The notes under the pieces are model-generated. The model was given only the letters and a program-made list of their open reading frames with translations, was not told the DNA's origin and searched no databases. A stretch of DNA of 64,000 bases from Sphingopyxis fribergensis. GTDB taxonomy: Bacteria > Pseudomonadota > Alphaproteobacteria > Sphingomonadales > Sphingomonadaceae. A program made the translations under genes and the position numbers. Shown piece after piece: positions 47,380-55,353 of the stretch (position 1 is its first letter; the number at the start of each line of letters is the position of its first letter). The stretch spans positions 3,758,501-3,822,500 of the forward strand of contig NZ_CP009122.1 of NCBI RefSeq assembly GCF_000803645.1. Reading direction: 5' to 3'.

Positions 47380-49739
47380 GCGCCCCGCGGCAAGCTGATC
47401 CGCACGAGCGTGCCCTGCCCCTGCTCGCTCACGACTTCCATCGTGCCGCCGTGCGCCGCGACCAGCTGGCGCGCCAGCGCGAGACCGATGCCGCCCGACG
47501 CCGTTCCCGCCTGCTCGCCCTTGGTGACCGCCGCGACCGCCTCGGGCATGCCGGGGCCATTGTCCGACACGATGATGTCGACCCCGCGTGCGTCGCCATC
47601 GGCATGGAGCAGCACGCGCCCGCCGGTCTTGCGCGCCGGAACGGTATAGCGGACCGCATTGTCGAGCAGCCCCGCGACCAGCCGCGACAACCGCGGCGCA
47701 TCGCCCTCGATGCTGCCAAGGTCAGACGACAGATTGCCGACGAGTTCGATCTTTTCGGCTTTGGCCAGGATTTTGGCGTCGGCGAGCGCGCCTTCGAGCA
47801 ACGTGCGGACATCGACCGGCGCGCGCTCGATCGCGAGCGTCCCCGCCTCGCCTTGCGCAAGGTCTAGGACATTGTCGATCTGGCGCCCGAGGACACCGAC
47901 CGAATCCATGATTGCGTCGATATAGGCGCGCTGCTGGTCGCCGAGTTTCCCGGCATAGCCCGCCTGCAACATCTCGCCGAACCCGCCGATCGAGGTCAGC
48001 GGGGTGCGCAGTTCATAGCTCATCCGCGACAGGAAGGCGGTCTTGACCTGATCGGCCGCCTCCAGCGCCTCGTTGCGCTCGCGCAGCGCCCCCTCCATCT
48101 TCCGGCTCGGGGTGATGTCGAGCATGATCAGCAGCGCATTGCCGTCGGGCAGCGGGATCGAGGCGAAATCGAAATGGCGGCCATCGGCGAAACTGATTTC
48201 GCCGCCGCGTTGTTGCCGCTCCAATGTCGCGGCGCGGATCACTTCCTGCACGATGCTGATCTGGTTCGGTTTCACCAGCCGGTCGGCCAGCCCGCCCATC
48301 AACGCATCGACGCGCGGATGCGCCGCCAGCGTCCCCTCGTCGATGCCCCACAGCCGGCGGAATCGCTGGTTCCACAAATGCAGCCGCCCGTCGGGGGCAA
48401 ACACCGCGATCGCCTCGAACAGATTGTCGAAGGTCGCAGTGCGGACGCGCAGCAGCGTGTCGCGCGCGCCGGCAAGCTGCACCTGCTCGGTCTTGTCCTC
48501 GGCGATCAGCAGCAGGCCGCCGTCGGGGGTCGGCTGGGCGACGACGTGGAGGTGCGTGCCGTCGCGCAGCAGCCAGTCCTCCTCGCTAGCGCCGGGCTGC
48601 GCGAACCAGTCGACATGCGCCTGCCGCCATTCGGGATAATTGCGCACCTCGGGCGTCCGCCCGCCCTCGCGCCACGCATCGAGCAGGCGGGCAAAGGGTG
48701 CCGCCTCGGCCACTTCGTCGGCTTCGATCCCGAACAGGCGGCGGAAGGGCAGATTGGCAAAGGCCAGTCCCTGGTCCGGGCCGAACTGCGCGACGGCTGC
48801 CGAGAGCCGGTCGAGCAACTCGCGCTGGGTATCGACAAAGCGGCGATGCGCCCCGCGCTCGCTTTCCAGCTCCTGAATGTCGATCGCATAGCCCGCGATC
48901 CCGATCACCCGGCCGCCCTCGGGGGCCAGCGGCACGTCAACGACGCGCATGATCCGGCGCTCGCCCTCGATCGTCACCGGGATGGTGCGAACCTGCGCCG
49001 ATCCGGCGGCGCGCGCATCGTCGGCCGCTTCGGCGGCGCTCACCCCCGCGACGGTTTCGCACAGCTCGACCCCGCCATCGATCACCGCGGCGGCGTTTTT
49101 CGCCTCGACCGCGCGGACATAGGCCTTGTTGACCAGCGCGAGCGCGAGATCGGTGTCGCGGAACCACATCGGGAACGGCGCCGCCTCGATCAGCCCCGAC
49201 AGCGCCTCGAACGCCGCCATCGCCTCGTCGCGTTCGCTGCGGGCATGCGCCAGCGCCTGCTGTCCGTCGGTCGCATCGCTCAGCCAGAGCAGCACGCCGC
49301 CCGGCCCGCCGACGGCGTTCGGCGCCGCAGCGCCATGGACGATGATCGTGCGGTGGCTGCCCTCGGGCCGCAGGCTCAGCGTGAAGGGTTTGGCGCCGCG
49401 CTGCGCGCCAAGGATCGCCTGCCGCAGCGCATCATGGCCCGTGGCATCCAGCCCACTTCCGAGCCCGCGCAGCTCGTCGAAATTGCGCGGGCCTTGGGCA
49501 AGCCCCAGCCAGCGGCCGAGCCGCTCGCTCGCCTCGATCCGCCAGTCGGCGCGGATGATCACGGGAAGCTGCGGCGACGCCTCGACCAGGCTCGCGAGCC
49601 GTTCGGCCTGCCCCGCGACGAATGCCGATCGGCGCTGCATCGCGATCCCGCGCACGGTCGCCCACAATCCGGCGAGCAGCCAGAGTGCAGCGAACAGGCC
49701 GAGCGCGAACAAAAACGCCGGGGAAAGCGATCCGCTCAT
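47376..49739 (-). CDS. divL: DivL-like PAS-containing pseudo-histidine kinase (Tyr in H-box)
   Basis: The 787-aa protein has one N-terminal membrane segment (~7-27), three or four PAS-like domains (~45-550), a DHp and a HATPase domain. In the DHp H-box the sequence is SRMSYELRTPLTS: the phosphoacceptor His is Tyr575 (TAT codon at 48015-48017), as in Caulobacter DivL. N-box (LLDNAVRYT), G1 (DNGPGM) and G2 (GGIGLALA) are intact, so ATP binding may remain. DivL binds DivK~P and controls CckA; here this role is inferred from the Tyr and architecture. It overlaps tsaE by 4 nt. Confidence 0.88.
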   Translation of the reverse strand: MSGSLSPAFLFALGLFAALWLLAGLWATVRGIAMQRRSAFVAGQAERLASLVEASPQLPVIIRADWRIEASERLGRWLGLAQGPRNFDELRGLGSGLDATGHDALRQAILGAQRGAKPFTLSLRPEGSHRTIIVHGAAAPNAVGGPGGVLLWLSDATDGQQALAHARSERDEAMAAFEALSGLIEAAPFPMWFRDTDLALALVNKAYVRAVEAKNAAAVIDGGVELCETVAGVSAAEAADDARAAGSAQVRTIPVTIEGERRIMRVVDVPLAPEGGRVIGIAGYAIDIQELESERGAHRRFVDTQRELLDRLSAAVAQFGPDQGLAFANLPFRRLFGIEADEVAEAAPFARLLDAWREGGRTPEVRNYPEWRQAHVDWFAQPGASEEDWLLRDGTHLHVVAQPTPDGGLLLIAEDKTEQVQLAGARDTLLRVRTATFDNLFEAIAVFAPDGRLHLWNQRFRRLWGIDEGTLAAHPRVDALMGGLADRLVKPNQISIVQEVIRAATLERQQRGGEISFADGRHFDFASIPLPDGNALLIMLDITPSRKMEGALRERNEALEAADQVKTAFLSRMSYELRTPLTSIGGFGEMLQAGYAGKLGDQQRAYIDAIMDSVGVLGRQIDNVLDLAQGEAGTLAIERAPVDVRTLLEGALADAKILAKAEKIELVGNLSSDLGSIEGDAPRLSRLVAGLLDNAVRYTVPARKTGGRVLLHADGDARGVDIIVSDNGPGMPEAVAAVTKGEQAGTASGGIGLALARQLVAAHGGTMEVVSEQGQGTLVRISLPRGA

Positions 49740-49836
49740 CCCGTCTTATGTCCTCGCTTGTCCGGATGTCCCGCGCGCATGATCGCTTGCCCTAAAGGCG
49801 ATAGAGTCATGTTTCAATCGCATGTCACAGCGAAAC

Positions 49837-49865
49837 GGCGCGTCCCATCCTCGGATGGGCGCGCC
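49837..49865 (-). terminator. Hairpin downstream of ahcY
   Basis: GGCGCG(T)CCCATCC/GGATGGGCGCGCC arms form a near-perfect long stem 34 nt after the ahcY stop. On the minus strand it is followed by GTTTCG, a weak T-run. Confidence 0.7.
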
Positions 49866-49898
49866 GTCCACAGTTTTGTTCGCCGTCAGGCGAAAAAA

Positions 49899-51314
49899 TC
49901 AATAACGATAGTGGTCGGGCTTGAACGGCCCTTCGACCGGCACGCCGATATAGTCGGCCTGCTTCTGGCTCAGCTGGCTGAGCTTCACACCCAGCTTTTC
50001 GAGGTGCAGCGCCGCGACCTTTTCGTCGAGATGCTTCGGCAGGACGTACACGTCGTTCTTATACTGCTCGCTGCGCGTCCACAGTTCGATCTGCGCGAGC
50101 GTCTGGTTTGTAAAGCTCGCCGACATCACGAACGAAGGGTGGCCGGTCGCGTTGCCCAGGTTCACCAGGCGACCCTTCGACAGAATGATGATCTGCTTCC
50201 CATCGGGGAATTCGACCAGGTCGACCTGCGGCTTCACTTCGGTCCACTTGTAATTGGCGAGCGCCGCGATCTGGATCTCGCTGTCGAAGTGGCCGATGTT
50301 GCAGACGATCGCCATATTCTTCATCGCCGCCATATGTTCGGCGGTGATGACGTCGGCGTTGCCGGTCGCGGTGACGAAGATGTCCGAGCGCTTGACGGCT
50401 TCGTCCATCGTCACGACCTCGAACCCTTCCATCGCCGCCTGCAGTGCGCAGATCGGGTCGATTTCGGTCACCAGCACGCGCGCGCCGCCGTTGCGCAAGC
50501 TCTGCGCCGAGCCCTTGCCGACGTCGCCGAAACCGGCGACGGTCGCGACCTTGCCCGCGAGCATCACGTCGGTGCCGCGGCGGATCGCGTCGACGAGCGA
50601 CTCTTTGCAACCATAAAGATTGTCGAACTTCGACTTGGTGACGCTGTCGTTGACGTTGATCGCGGGGAAGGGCAGCTCGCCCTTCTTGGCGATGTGGTAC
50701 AGGCGGTGGACGCCGGTCGTCGTTTCTTCGGACACGCCCTTGATCGCCTTGACCGTCTTGGTCAGGTAACCGGGGTTGGCCGCGACAAACGCCTTCAGCG
50801 CGCGCTGCATTTCGATCTCTTCTTCATTCTCGGGCGCCGGCATGTCCTGCCCGGCTTCGAGCTTCGCGCCCCACAGCGCGAACATCGTGGCATCGCCGCC
50901 ATCGTCGAGGATCAGGTTGCACGTCGTGCCGTCCTCGACGCCCCAGTCGAAGATGCGTCCGACATAATCCCAATAATCGGCGAGGCTCTCGCCCTTCACC
51001 GCGAACACCGGCACGCCCGTCGCGGCGATCGCGGCGGCGGCATGGTCCTGGGTCGAGAAGATGTTGCAAGTCGCCCAGCGCACTTCGGCGCCCAATGCGG
51101 TCAGCGTCTCGATCAGCACCGCGGTCTGGATCGTCATGTGCAGCGAACCGACAATCTTTGCGCCCTTCAGCGGCTGCGACGCGCCGAATTCGCTGCGCAG
51201 CGCCATGAGGCCCGGCATTTCGGTTTCGGCGATGTTGATTTCCTTGCGACCGAAGTCGGCAAGCCCGATGTCGGCAATCACATAATCACGGGTATCGGCG
51301 GCGAGAGTGGCCAC
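49899..51314 (-). CDS. ahcY: Adenosylhomocysteinase
   Basis: The 471-aa enzyme hydrolyses S-adenosylhomocysteine to adenosine and homocysteine, keeping methylation going. The NAD site [28 protein letters not shown] and [11 protein letters not shown] are present, and the C-terminal PDHYRY contains the conserved Lys/Tyr end. Start is GTG at 51314, with AGGAGA six bases upstream. The leader carries a hairpin (51339-51356). It is about 160 nt upstream of divL and may be co-transcribed or have a separate promoter. Confidence 0.95.
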   Translation of the reverse strand: MATLAADTRDYVIADIGLADFGRKEINIAETEMPGLMALRSEFGASQPLKGAKIVGSLHMTIQTAVLIETLTALGAEVRWATCNIFSTQDHAAAAIAATGVPVFAVKGESLADYWDYVGRIFDWGVEDGTTCNLILDDGGDATMFALWGAKLEAGQDMPAPENEEEIEMQRALKAFVAANPGYLTKTVKAIKGVSEETTTGVHRLYHIAKKGELPFPAINVNDSVTKSKFDNLYGCKESLVDAIRRGTDVMLAGKVATVAGFGDVGKGSAQSLRNGGARVLVTEIDPICALQAAMEGFEVVTMDEAVKRSDIFVTATGNADVITAEHMAAMKNMAIVCNIGHFDSEIQIAALANYKWTEVKPQVDLVEFPDGKQIIILSKGRLVNLGNATGHPSFVMSASFTNQTLAQIELWTRSEQYKNDVYVLPKHLDEKVAALHLEKLGVKLSQLSQKQADYIGVPVEGPFKPDHYRY

Positions 51315-51338
51315 GGTGTATCTCCTGTAGGCGAGTTC

Positions 51339-51356
51339 GGCCGCAGGCGAGCGGCC
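51339..51356 (-). promoter_or_regulatory. Hairpin in the ahcY leader, loop complementary to the Shine-Dalgarno site
   Basis: GGCCGC and GCGGCC form a 6-bp stem with loop TCGCCT on the minus strand. The loop could pair with the AGGAGA ribosome binding site (5 of 6 positions), a possible pseudoknot. It could be a small regulatory RNA structure, but I cannot assign it to a known SAM or SAH riboswitch class. Confidence 0.35.
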
Positions 51357-51474
51357 ACGAAAGTCTAGGTAATTATGTTGCGCGCCCTAGCCGAAAGCGC
51401 ACCGCCGATCAAATATAAACTTTTCTTTATATCGCAATATCGACGCACTTGGACAAACCGTCGCGACCCAAGAC

Positions 51475-51535
51475 TCCTCCCTGTCGCGGGAGGGGGGGGG
51501 GCCGCACCCGAAGGGCGTGGCGGAGGGGCTGCTGC
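51475..51535. repeat. CTCCC/GGGAG repeat with G10 tract
   Basis: CTCCTCCCTGTCGCGGGAGG is followed by a run of ten G (51492-51501) and CCGCACCCGAAGGGCGTGGCGGAGGGG. This is in the 598-nt gap 51315-51912, which has no ORF I can support. It belongs to the family at 30206 and 36898. Confidence 0.55.
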
Positions 51536-51861
51536 GCCGCACCGACGCCTTCGCCCCCGGTGCGCCCCGCACCTTTGGCCCGGTTTACCCTGAGCGCCTG
51601 CAAGGCAGTCGAAGGGAGCTGCGACCTCCGATGCCTCAACACGGGTGAGGATAGCGCGCCGATGCGCGAATCGGCGGAGCAAAAATGCACCGCCCGCGAA
51701 AATAATTTTCACGCGCTTCAATTGTGACAATCGGCGACCCGCGATTGTGACACAGAGTCGCAAAAGCCAAGATTCTGAAAAATCGAACTTATAATAAGCC
51801 TTGCGATTAGCATAATTTCACTTTGTGACACCCGTGTTACATTCACCCCGAAACATTGACA

Positions 51862-51884
51862 ATTTTCTCAATGCGAGAGAAAAT
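51862..51884 (+). promoter_or_regulatory. Inverted repeat in a candidate promoter of the TPR-like gene
   Basis: ATTTTCTC and GAGAAAAT are perfect 8-bp arms separated by 7 nt. TTGACA lies immediately before (51856-51861) and could be a -35 box. Three TTGTGACA motifs (51722, 51745, 51823) precede it. It may be an operator. Confidence 0.4.
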
Positions 51885-51912
51885 CGGCTAAAGTTTTCTG
51901 GGAGATACAAGG

Positions 51913-52314
51913 ATGAAAAAAATTCTGCTGCCGCTCGTTGCCTTCGCTTTCGCGACCCCTGCTGCGGCGCAATCGATCATCGTCGTTACCGGGCCGCAGG
52001 CCAGCGAGGCGGACACGCTTCCGGTGGCGTTCGCCGAACTCAAGGCCGGCGAGAACCAAGCTGCGGTCGAGAAATTGACCGGCGACACCGGGCTCGACGC
52101 GCGCGACCCGTCGCGACTGATCAATCTTGGCACCGCTTACGCTCGTCTGGGTCGCACCATCGATGCCGCCGCCGCCTATGATGCCGCGATCGCCAGCCCG
52201 ATCCGCTACGATCTCGAACTCGCGAGCGGCCGTTACATGGACTCGCGCTGGGCCGCGCGCACCGCGCGCACCCATCTCGACGCGGGTCGCCCGCTGCTCG
52301 CGCTCGCGCGCTAA
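51913..52314 (+). CDS. Exported TPR-like protein
   Basis: The 133-aa product has a signal peptide (LPLVAFAFATPAAAQ) and a short helical repeat region (LPVAFAELKAGENQAAVEKLTG ... PSRLINLGTAYARLGRTIDAAAAYDAAIA) that resembles two TPR units. Probably a periplasmic scaffold; partner unknown. GGGAG lies 10 nt before the ATG. Confidence 0.75.
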   Translation: MKKILLPLVAFAFATPAAAQSIIVVTGPQASEADTLPVAFAELKAGENQAAVEKLTGDTGLDARDPSRLINLGTAYARLGRTIDAAAAYDAAIASPIRYDLELASGRYMDSRWAARTARTHLDAGRPLLALAR

Positions 52315-52323
52315 CTCTAAAGG

Positions 52324-52402
52324 CTTCATCCCGGCCAAGGCCGGGATCTCGCCCTTACGCTGTATCGCGACGTTGAGATTCCGACCTTCGCCGGAATGAC
52401 GA
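52324..52402. repeat. Palindromic repeat between convergent genes
   Basis: Two hairpins (CCCGGCC-AA-GGCCGGG and TTCCG...CGGAA) with outer arms TTCATC and GATGACGA-like ends. It lies between the TPR-like and yqgE genes and probably terminates both. Confidence 0.7.
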
Positions 52403-52414
52403 CCTAGAGCAAGG

Positions 52415-52978
52415 CTAAGCCTCGCCGCCTTCGGTCGTCAGCAAGCGGGCGTCCACTCCCGCTTCGGCAAACGCCGCCTGCCATCGTTCGGCGGGCGGCG
52501 TTTCGAACAAAAGGCCGTCGCTCCCCGGCGTGACATGCCAGCCGTGGCGCACCATCTCGCCCTCCAGCTGCCCCGGCGACCATCCCGCATAACCGAGTGC
52601 GACGAGCCAGCGCGACGGCCCGCGCCCCTCGCCGATCGCGCGCAGGATATCGTGCGAACTGGACACCATCCAGCGATCGCCGACCTGCACCGCCTCCTGC
52701 CCGCCCCAGTCGAGACTGTGGAGCACGAAGCCCCGCGACGGCTCGACCGGACCGCCAAAAAACACCGGCTGGTCGAGCGGCACCTCATGCGCGATTTCGA
52801 GCTGGTCGAGCACCGCCCCGACGGTCATGCCGTCGATCGGATCGTCGATGCCGATCCCCATCGCGCCCTCTTCGTCATGGCTGATCATCGCGATCACCGC
52901 ATGTTCGAAGCGGGGGTCGCCGATCCCGGGCAGCGCGAGCAGCAACTGGCCGGTGAACCAGGTGGGGTCCGTGTTCAT
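52415..52978 (-). CDS. YqgE/AlgH family protein
   Basis: The 187-aa product begins MNTDPTWFTGQLLLALPGIGDPRFEHAVIAMISHDEEGAMGIGI, the typical start of YqgE, and continues PVFFGGPVEPSRGFVLHS and LGYAGWSPGQLEGE. The fold is known but function is not; it was linked to alginate regulation in Pseudomonas. ATG 52978 is used; the longer frame begins at 53104 but adds an unlikely N-terminus. Confidence 0.92.
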   Translation of the reverse strand: MNTDPTWFTGQLLLALPGIGDPRFEHAVIAMISHDEEGAMGIGIDDPIDGMTVGAVLDQLEIAHEVPLDQPVFFGGPVEPSRGFVLHSLDWGGQEAVQVGDRWMVSSSHDILRAIGEGRGPSRWLVALGYAGWSPGQLEGEMVRHGWHVTPGSDGLLFETPPAERWQAAFAEAGVDARLLTTEGGEA

Positions 52979-53046
52979 ATCGCTACAATGCCGTGACACG
53001 GCAAAAGGGTCCAGCCTCTTTGCTGCGGATGAAGTGCGCATGTCGG

Positions 53047-53070
53047 TTTGGGGTGGGGTGCGGCCATTCC
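53047..53070 (-). repeat. Interspersed motif, copy 3
   Basis: On the minus strand GGGAATGGCCGCACCCCACC then CCAAA, matching the 16861 motif closely. Directly followed by the 53077-53159 palindrome, giving a composite as at 16782-16886. Confidence 0.5.
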
Positions 53071-53076
53071 CGTTTT

Positions 53077-53159
53077 CCGTTCGTGTCGAGCGAAGTCGAG
53101 ACACCCATCGGCGCGACGCCTAGCCGGAGGGGCATCTCGACTTCGCTCGATGCGAACGG
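53077..53159. repeat. Inverted repeat with GTCGAG/CTCGAC hairpins
   Basis: CCGTTCG at 53077 and CGAACGG at 53153 are outer arms; inner sequences TGTCGAGCGAAGTCGAGACA and TCTCGACTTCGCTCGA are hairpin-like. This is a common sphingomonad intergenic type. It lies in the 322-nt gap between yqgE and the peroxiredoxin gene, which has no ORF. Confidence 0.7.
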
Positions 53160-53300
53160 GTTGGGGAGGCGGAAACCGCTAGTTCCGCTCGAAACCCGCC
53201 ACCCCCAAATGACCGGCGTGCGCCTGCCCGCGCTTGACTCCCGCGCCCGCCCACCCAATGTCACCGCCACCAAATCCCCTCAAGTGAAAGGATGCCGACC

Positions 53301-53783
53301 ATGACAATCCAGACCGGAGACAAGCTGCCCGACGCCACCTTTGTAAAGGTCACCGAAAGTGGCCCCGAACAGGTCAATACCGCCGATTATTTCAAGGGCC
53401 GCCGCGTCGCGCTCTTCTCGGTTCCCGGTGCCTTCACCCCGACCTGCTCGGCCAAGCATCTGCCGGGCTATGTCGACAAAGCCGGCGAACTGAAGGCCAA
53501 GGGCGTCGACGAAATCGTCTGCACCGCAGTCAACGACGCCTTCGTTATGGGCGCATGGGGCAAGAGCGCCGGCGCGAACGACAGCGTGACGATGCTCGCC
53601 GACGGCAATGGCGACTTCGCCGAAGCCGTGGGCCTGACGATGGACGGCAAGGCGTTCGGCATGGGCAAGCGCGGCCAGCGTTTCTCGATGATCGTCAACG
53701 ACGGCGTCGTCGAACAGCTCAACGTCGAAGCCCCCGGTGAATTCAAGGTGTCGAGCGCCGACCATATGCTCGAACAGCTGTAA
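53301..53783 (+). CDS. Peroxiredoxin, Prx5 type
   Basis: The 160-aa protein detoxifies peroxides. The peroxidatic Cys49 is in VPGAFTPTCSAKHLPGY, with Thr and Arg partners (FTPTC, KRGQRFSMIVNDG) as in Prx5/glutaredoxin-type peroxiredoxins. A second cysteine follows in DEIVCTAVND. AAAGG lies 9 nt before ATG 53301. Confidence 0.93.
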   Translation: MTIQTGDKLPDATFVKVTESGPEQVNTADYFKGRRVALFSVPGAFTPTCSAKHLPGYVDKAGELKAKGVDEIVCTAVNDAFVMGAWGKSAGANDSVTMLADGNGDFAEAVGLTMDGKAFGMGKRGQRFSMIVNDGVVEQLNVEAPGEFKVSSADHMLEQL

Positions 53784-53794
53784 AGAATCCGGGC

Positions 53795-53826
53795 GGGGCA
53801 GCCATTGGGCTGCCCCCTTCCCTTTT
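53795..53826 (+). terminator. Rho-independent terminator after the peroxiredoxin gene
   Basis: GGGGCAGCC and GGCTGCCCC form a 9-bp stem with an ATTG loop, followed by CTTCCCTTTT. Confidence 0.85.
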
Positions 53827-53853
53827 GTCACAATTTCGTGCAACAGCGACGCG

Positions 53854-55335
53854 ATGACATCCAACGCATCGCAAGAAACCACCGACCCCACCGCTCTCGT
53901 CGACGACATCATCGCCGAACTTCAAACGCGCTTTCGCACGTCGGTCACCACTCTCAAATCCGCCATCGCCGACTATGTCCGCGACCGCACCTTGCCGCCG
54001 GCGGACGCCGCCGCGACGGGCCTGTTCGACTATCCGGCGATCCGCCTCGTCACCACGGGCGAACAGCGCGAAGGGCAAAAGGGGCATAATCTGGCTTTCG
54101 GCCGCTTCGAACGCGCGGGCGAATTCGTCACCACGGTGACGCGGCCCGACCTCTTCGCCGATTATCTGCGCGAACAGCTCATGCTCCTCGCGCGCCACTA
54201 TGACATCACGCTCGAAGTCACACGCACCGGGCAGCAAATCCCATTCCCCTATGTGCTCGACGCGAGCGACGGCTCGGACATGGGCGGGGTGACCCCGCTC
54301 GAACTCGCGCGCCATTTCCCGACCACGGAATTGGCCGACATCGGCGACGAACTTGCCGACGGCCTGTTCGGGCAGGATCCCGCCGCGTCGCAGCCGCTCG
54401 CTTTGTTCGACGCGCTGCGCACCGACTTCAGCCTCGCGCGCCTCCGCCATTACACCGGCACCGCGCCCGAGCATTTCCAGCGCTATATCCTCTTCACCAA
54501 CTATCACCGCTATGTCGACGAATTCGTCGCCTGGGCGGGGGCGCAAGTGGGCCAAGGCCGCTACACCGCGCTCGCCGGCGCCGCGGGCCTCTATGTCGAC
54601 CAGCCGGGCGTCAACGCCAGCGCGCTTGTCGCCGACAGCGCGTGGCGGCGGCACCAGATGCCCGCCTATCACCTCATTGCGCCCGATGGCGGCGGGATCA
54701 CGCTCGTCAACATCGGCGTCGGCCCGTCGAACGCCAAGACGATCTGCGACCATCTCGCGGTACTGCGTCCCGAGGCGTGGCTGATGATCGGCCATTGCGG
54801 CGGCCTCCGCCCCAGCCAGCGCATCGGCGACTATGTGCTCGCGCACGCGTACCTCCGCGACGATCATATCCTCGACGCGGTGCTGCCGGTCGCCATCCCG
54901 ATCCCGCCGATCGCCGAAGTGCAACAAGCCTTGGCAAGCGCCGCCGAAACGGTGTCGGGCGCCACCGGCGCCGACCTCAAGAAACGCATGCGTACCGGCA
55001 CCGTCGTCACCACCGACGACCGCAATTGGGAACTCCGCTACACCGACTCGGCGCTGCGCTTTTCGCAGTCGCGCGCGATCGGCATCGACATGGAATCGGC
55101 GACGATCGCCGCGCAGGGCTATCGTTTCCGCGTCCCCTATGGCACGTTGCTTTGCGTCAGCGACAAGCCGCTCCACGGCGAGCTCAAGCTGCCCGGACAG
55201 GCGAACCGTTTTTACGAGGAAGCGATCGCCGCGCACCTCCAGATCGGCATCCGCGCGTGCGAAACGATGCGCGACGAGGGTGCGAAGCTGCACAGCCGCA
55301 AGCTCCGCGCGTTTAACGAGCCGCCGTTCCGCTGA
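53854..55335 (+). CDS. amn: AMP nucleosidase
   Basis: The 493-aa enzyme cleaves AMP to adenine and ribose 5-phosphate. Family motifs are LVNIGVGPSNAKTICDHLAVLRPEAWLMIGHCGGLRPSQRIGDYVLAHAYLRDD and IGIDMESATIAAQGYRFRVPYGTLLCVSDKPLHGELK (catalytic loop of the nucleoside phosphorylase fold). Length and N-terminal domain are as in the E. coli-type enzyme. The ATG at 53854 is preferred over earlier starts that run through the terminator. Confidence 0.93.
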   Translation: MTSNASQETTDPTALVDDIIAELQTRFRTSVTTLKSAIADYVRDRTLPPADAAATGLFDYPAIRLVTTGEQREGQKGHNLAFGRFERAGEFVTTVTRPDLFADYLREQLMLLARHYDITLEVTRTGQQIPFPYVLDASDGSDMGGVTPLELARHFPTTELADIGDELADGLFGQDPAASQPLALFDALRTDFSLARLRHYTGTAPEHFQRYILFTNYHRYVDEFVAWAGAQVGQGRYTALAGAAGLYVDQPGVNASALVADSAWRRHQMPAYHLIAPDGGGITLVNIGVGPSNAKTICDHLAVLRPEAWLMIGHCGGLRPSQRIGDYVLAHAYLRDDHILDAVLPVAIPIPPIAEVQQALASAAETVSGATGADLKKRMRTGTVVTTDDRNWELRYTDSALRFSQSRAIGIDMESATIAAQGYRFRVPYGTLLCVSDKPLHGELKLPGQANRFYEEAIAAHLQIGIRACETMRDEGAKLHSRKLRAFNEPPFR

Positions 55336-55353
55336 CGAGCTGGCGCTTGACCG

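Noticed and set aside
48174..51368. 1064-aa plus-strand ORF opposite divL and ahcY
   Set aside because: Antisense of two well-supported genes; no recognisable domain.
51357..51912. Short ORFs in the ahcY-TPR gap
   Set aside because: They run through the G10 repeat and have repeat-derived composition; no start signal.
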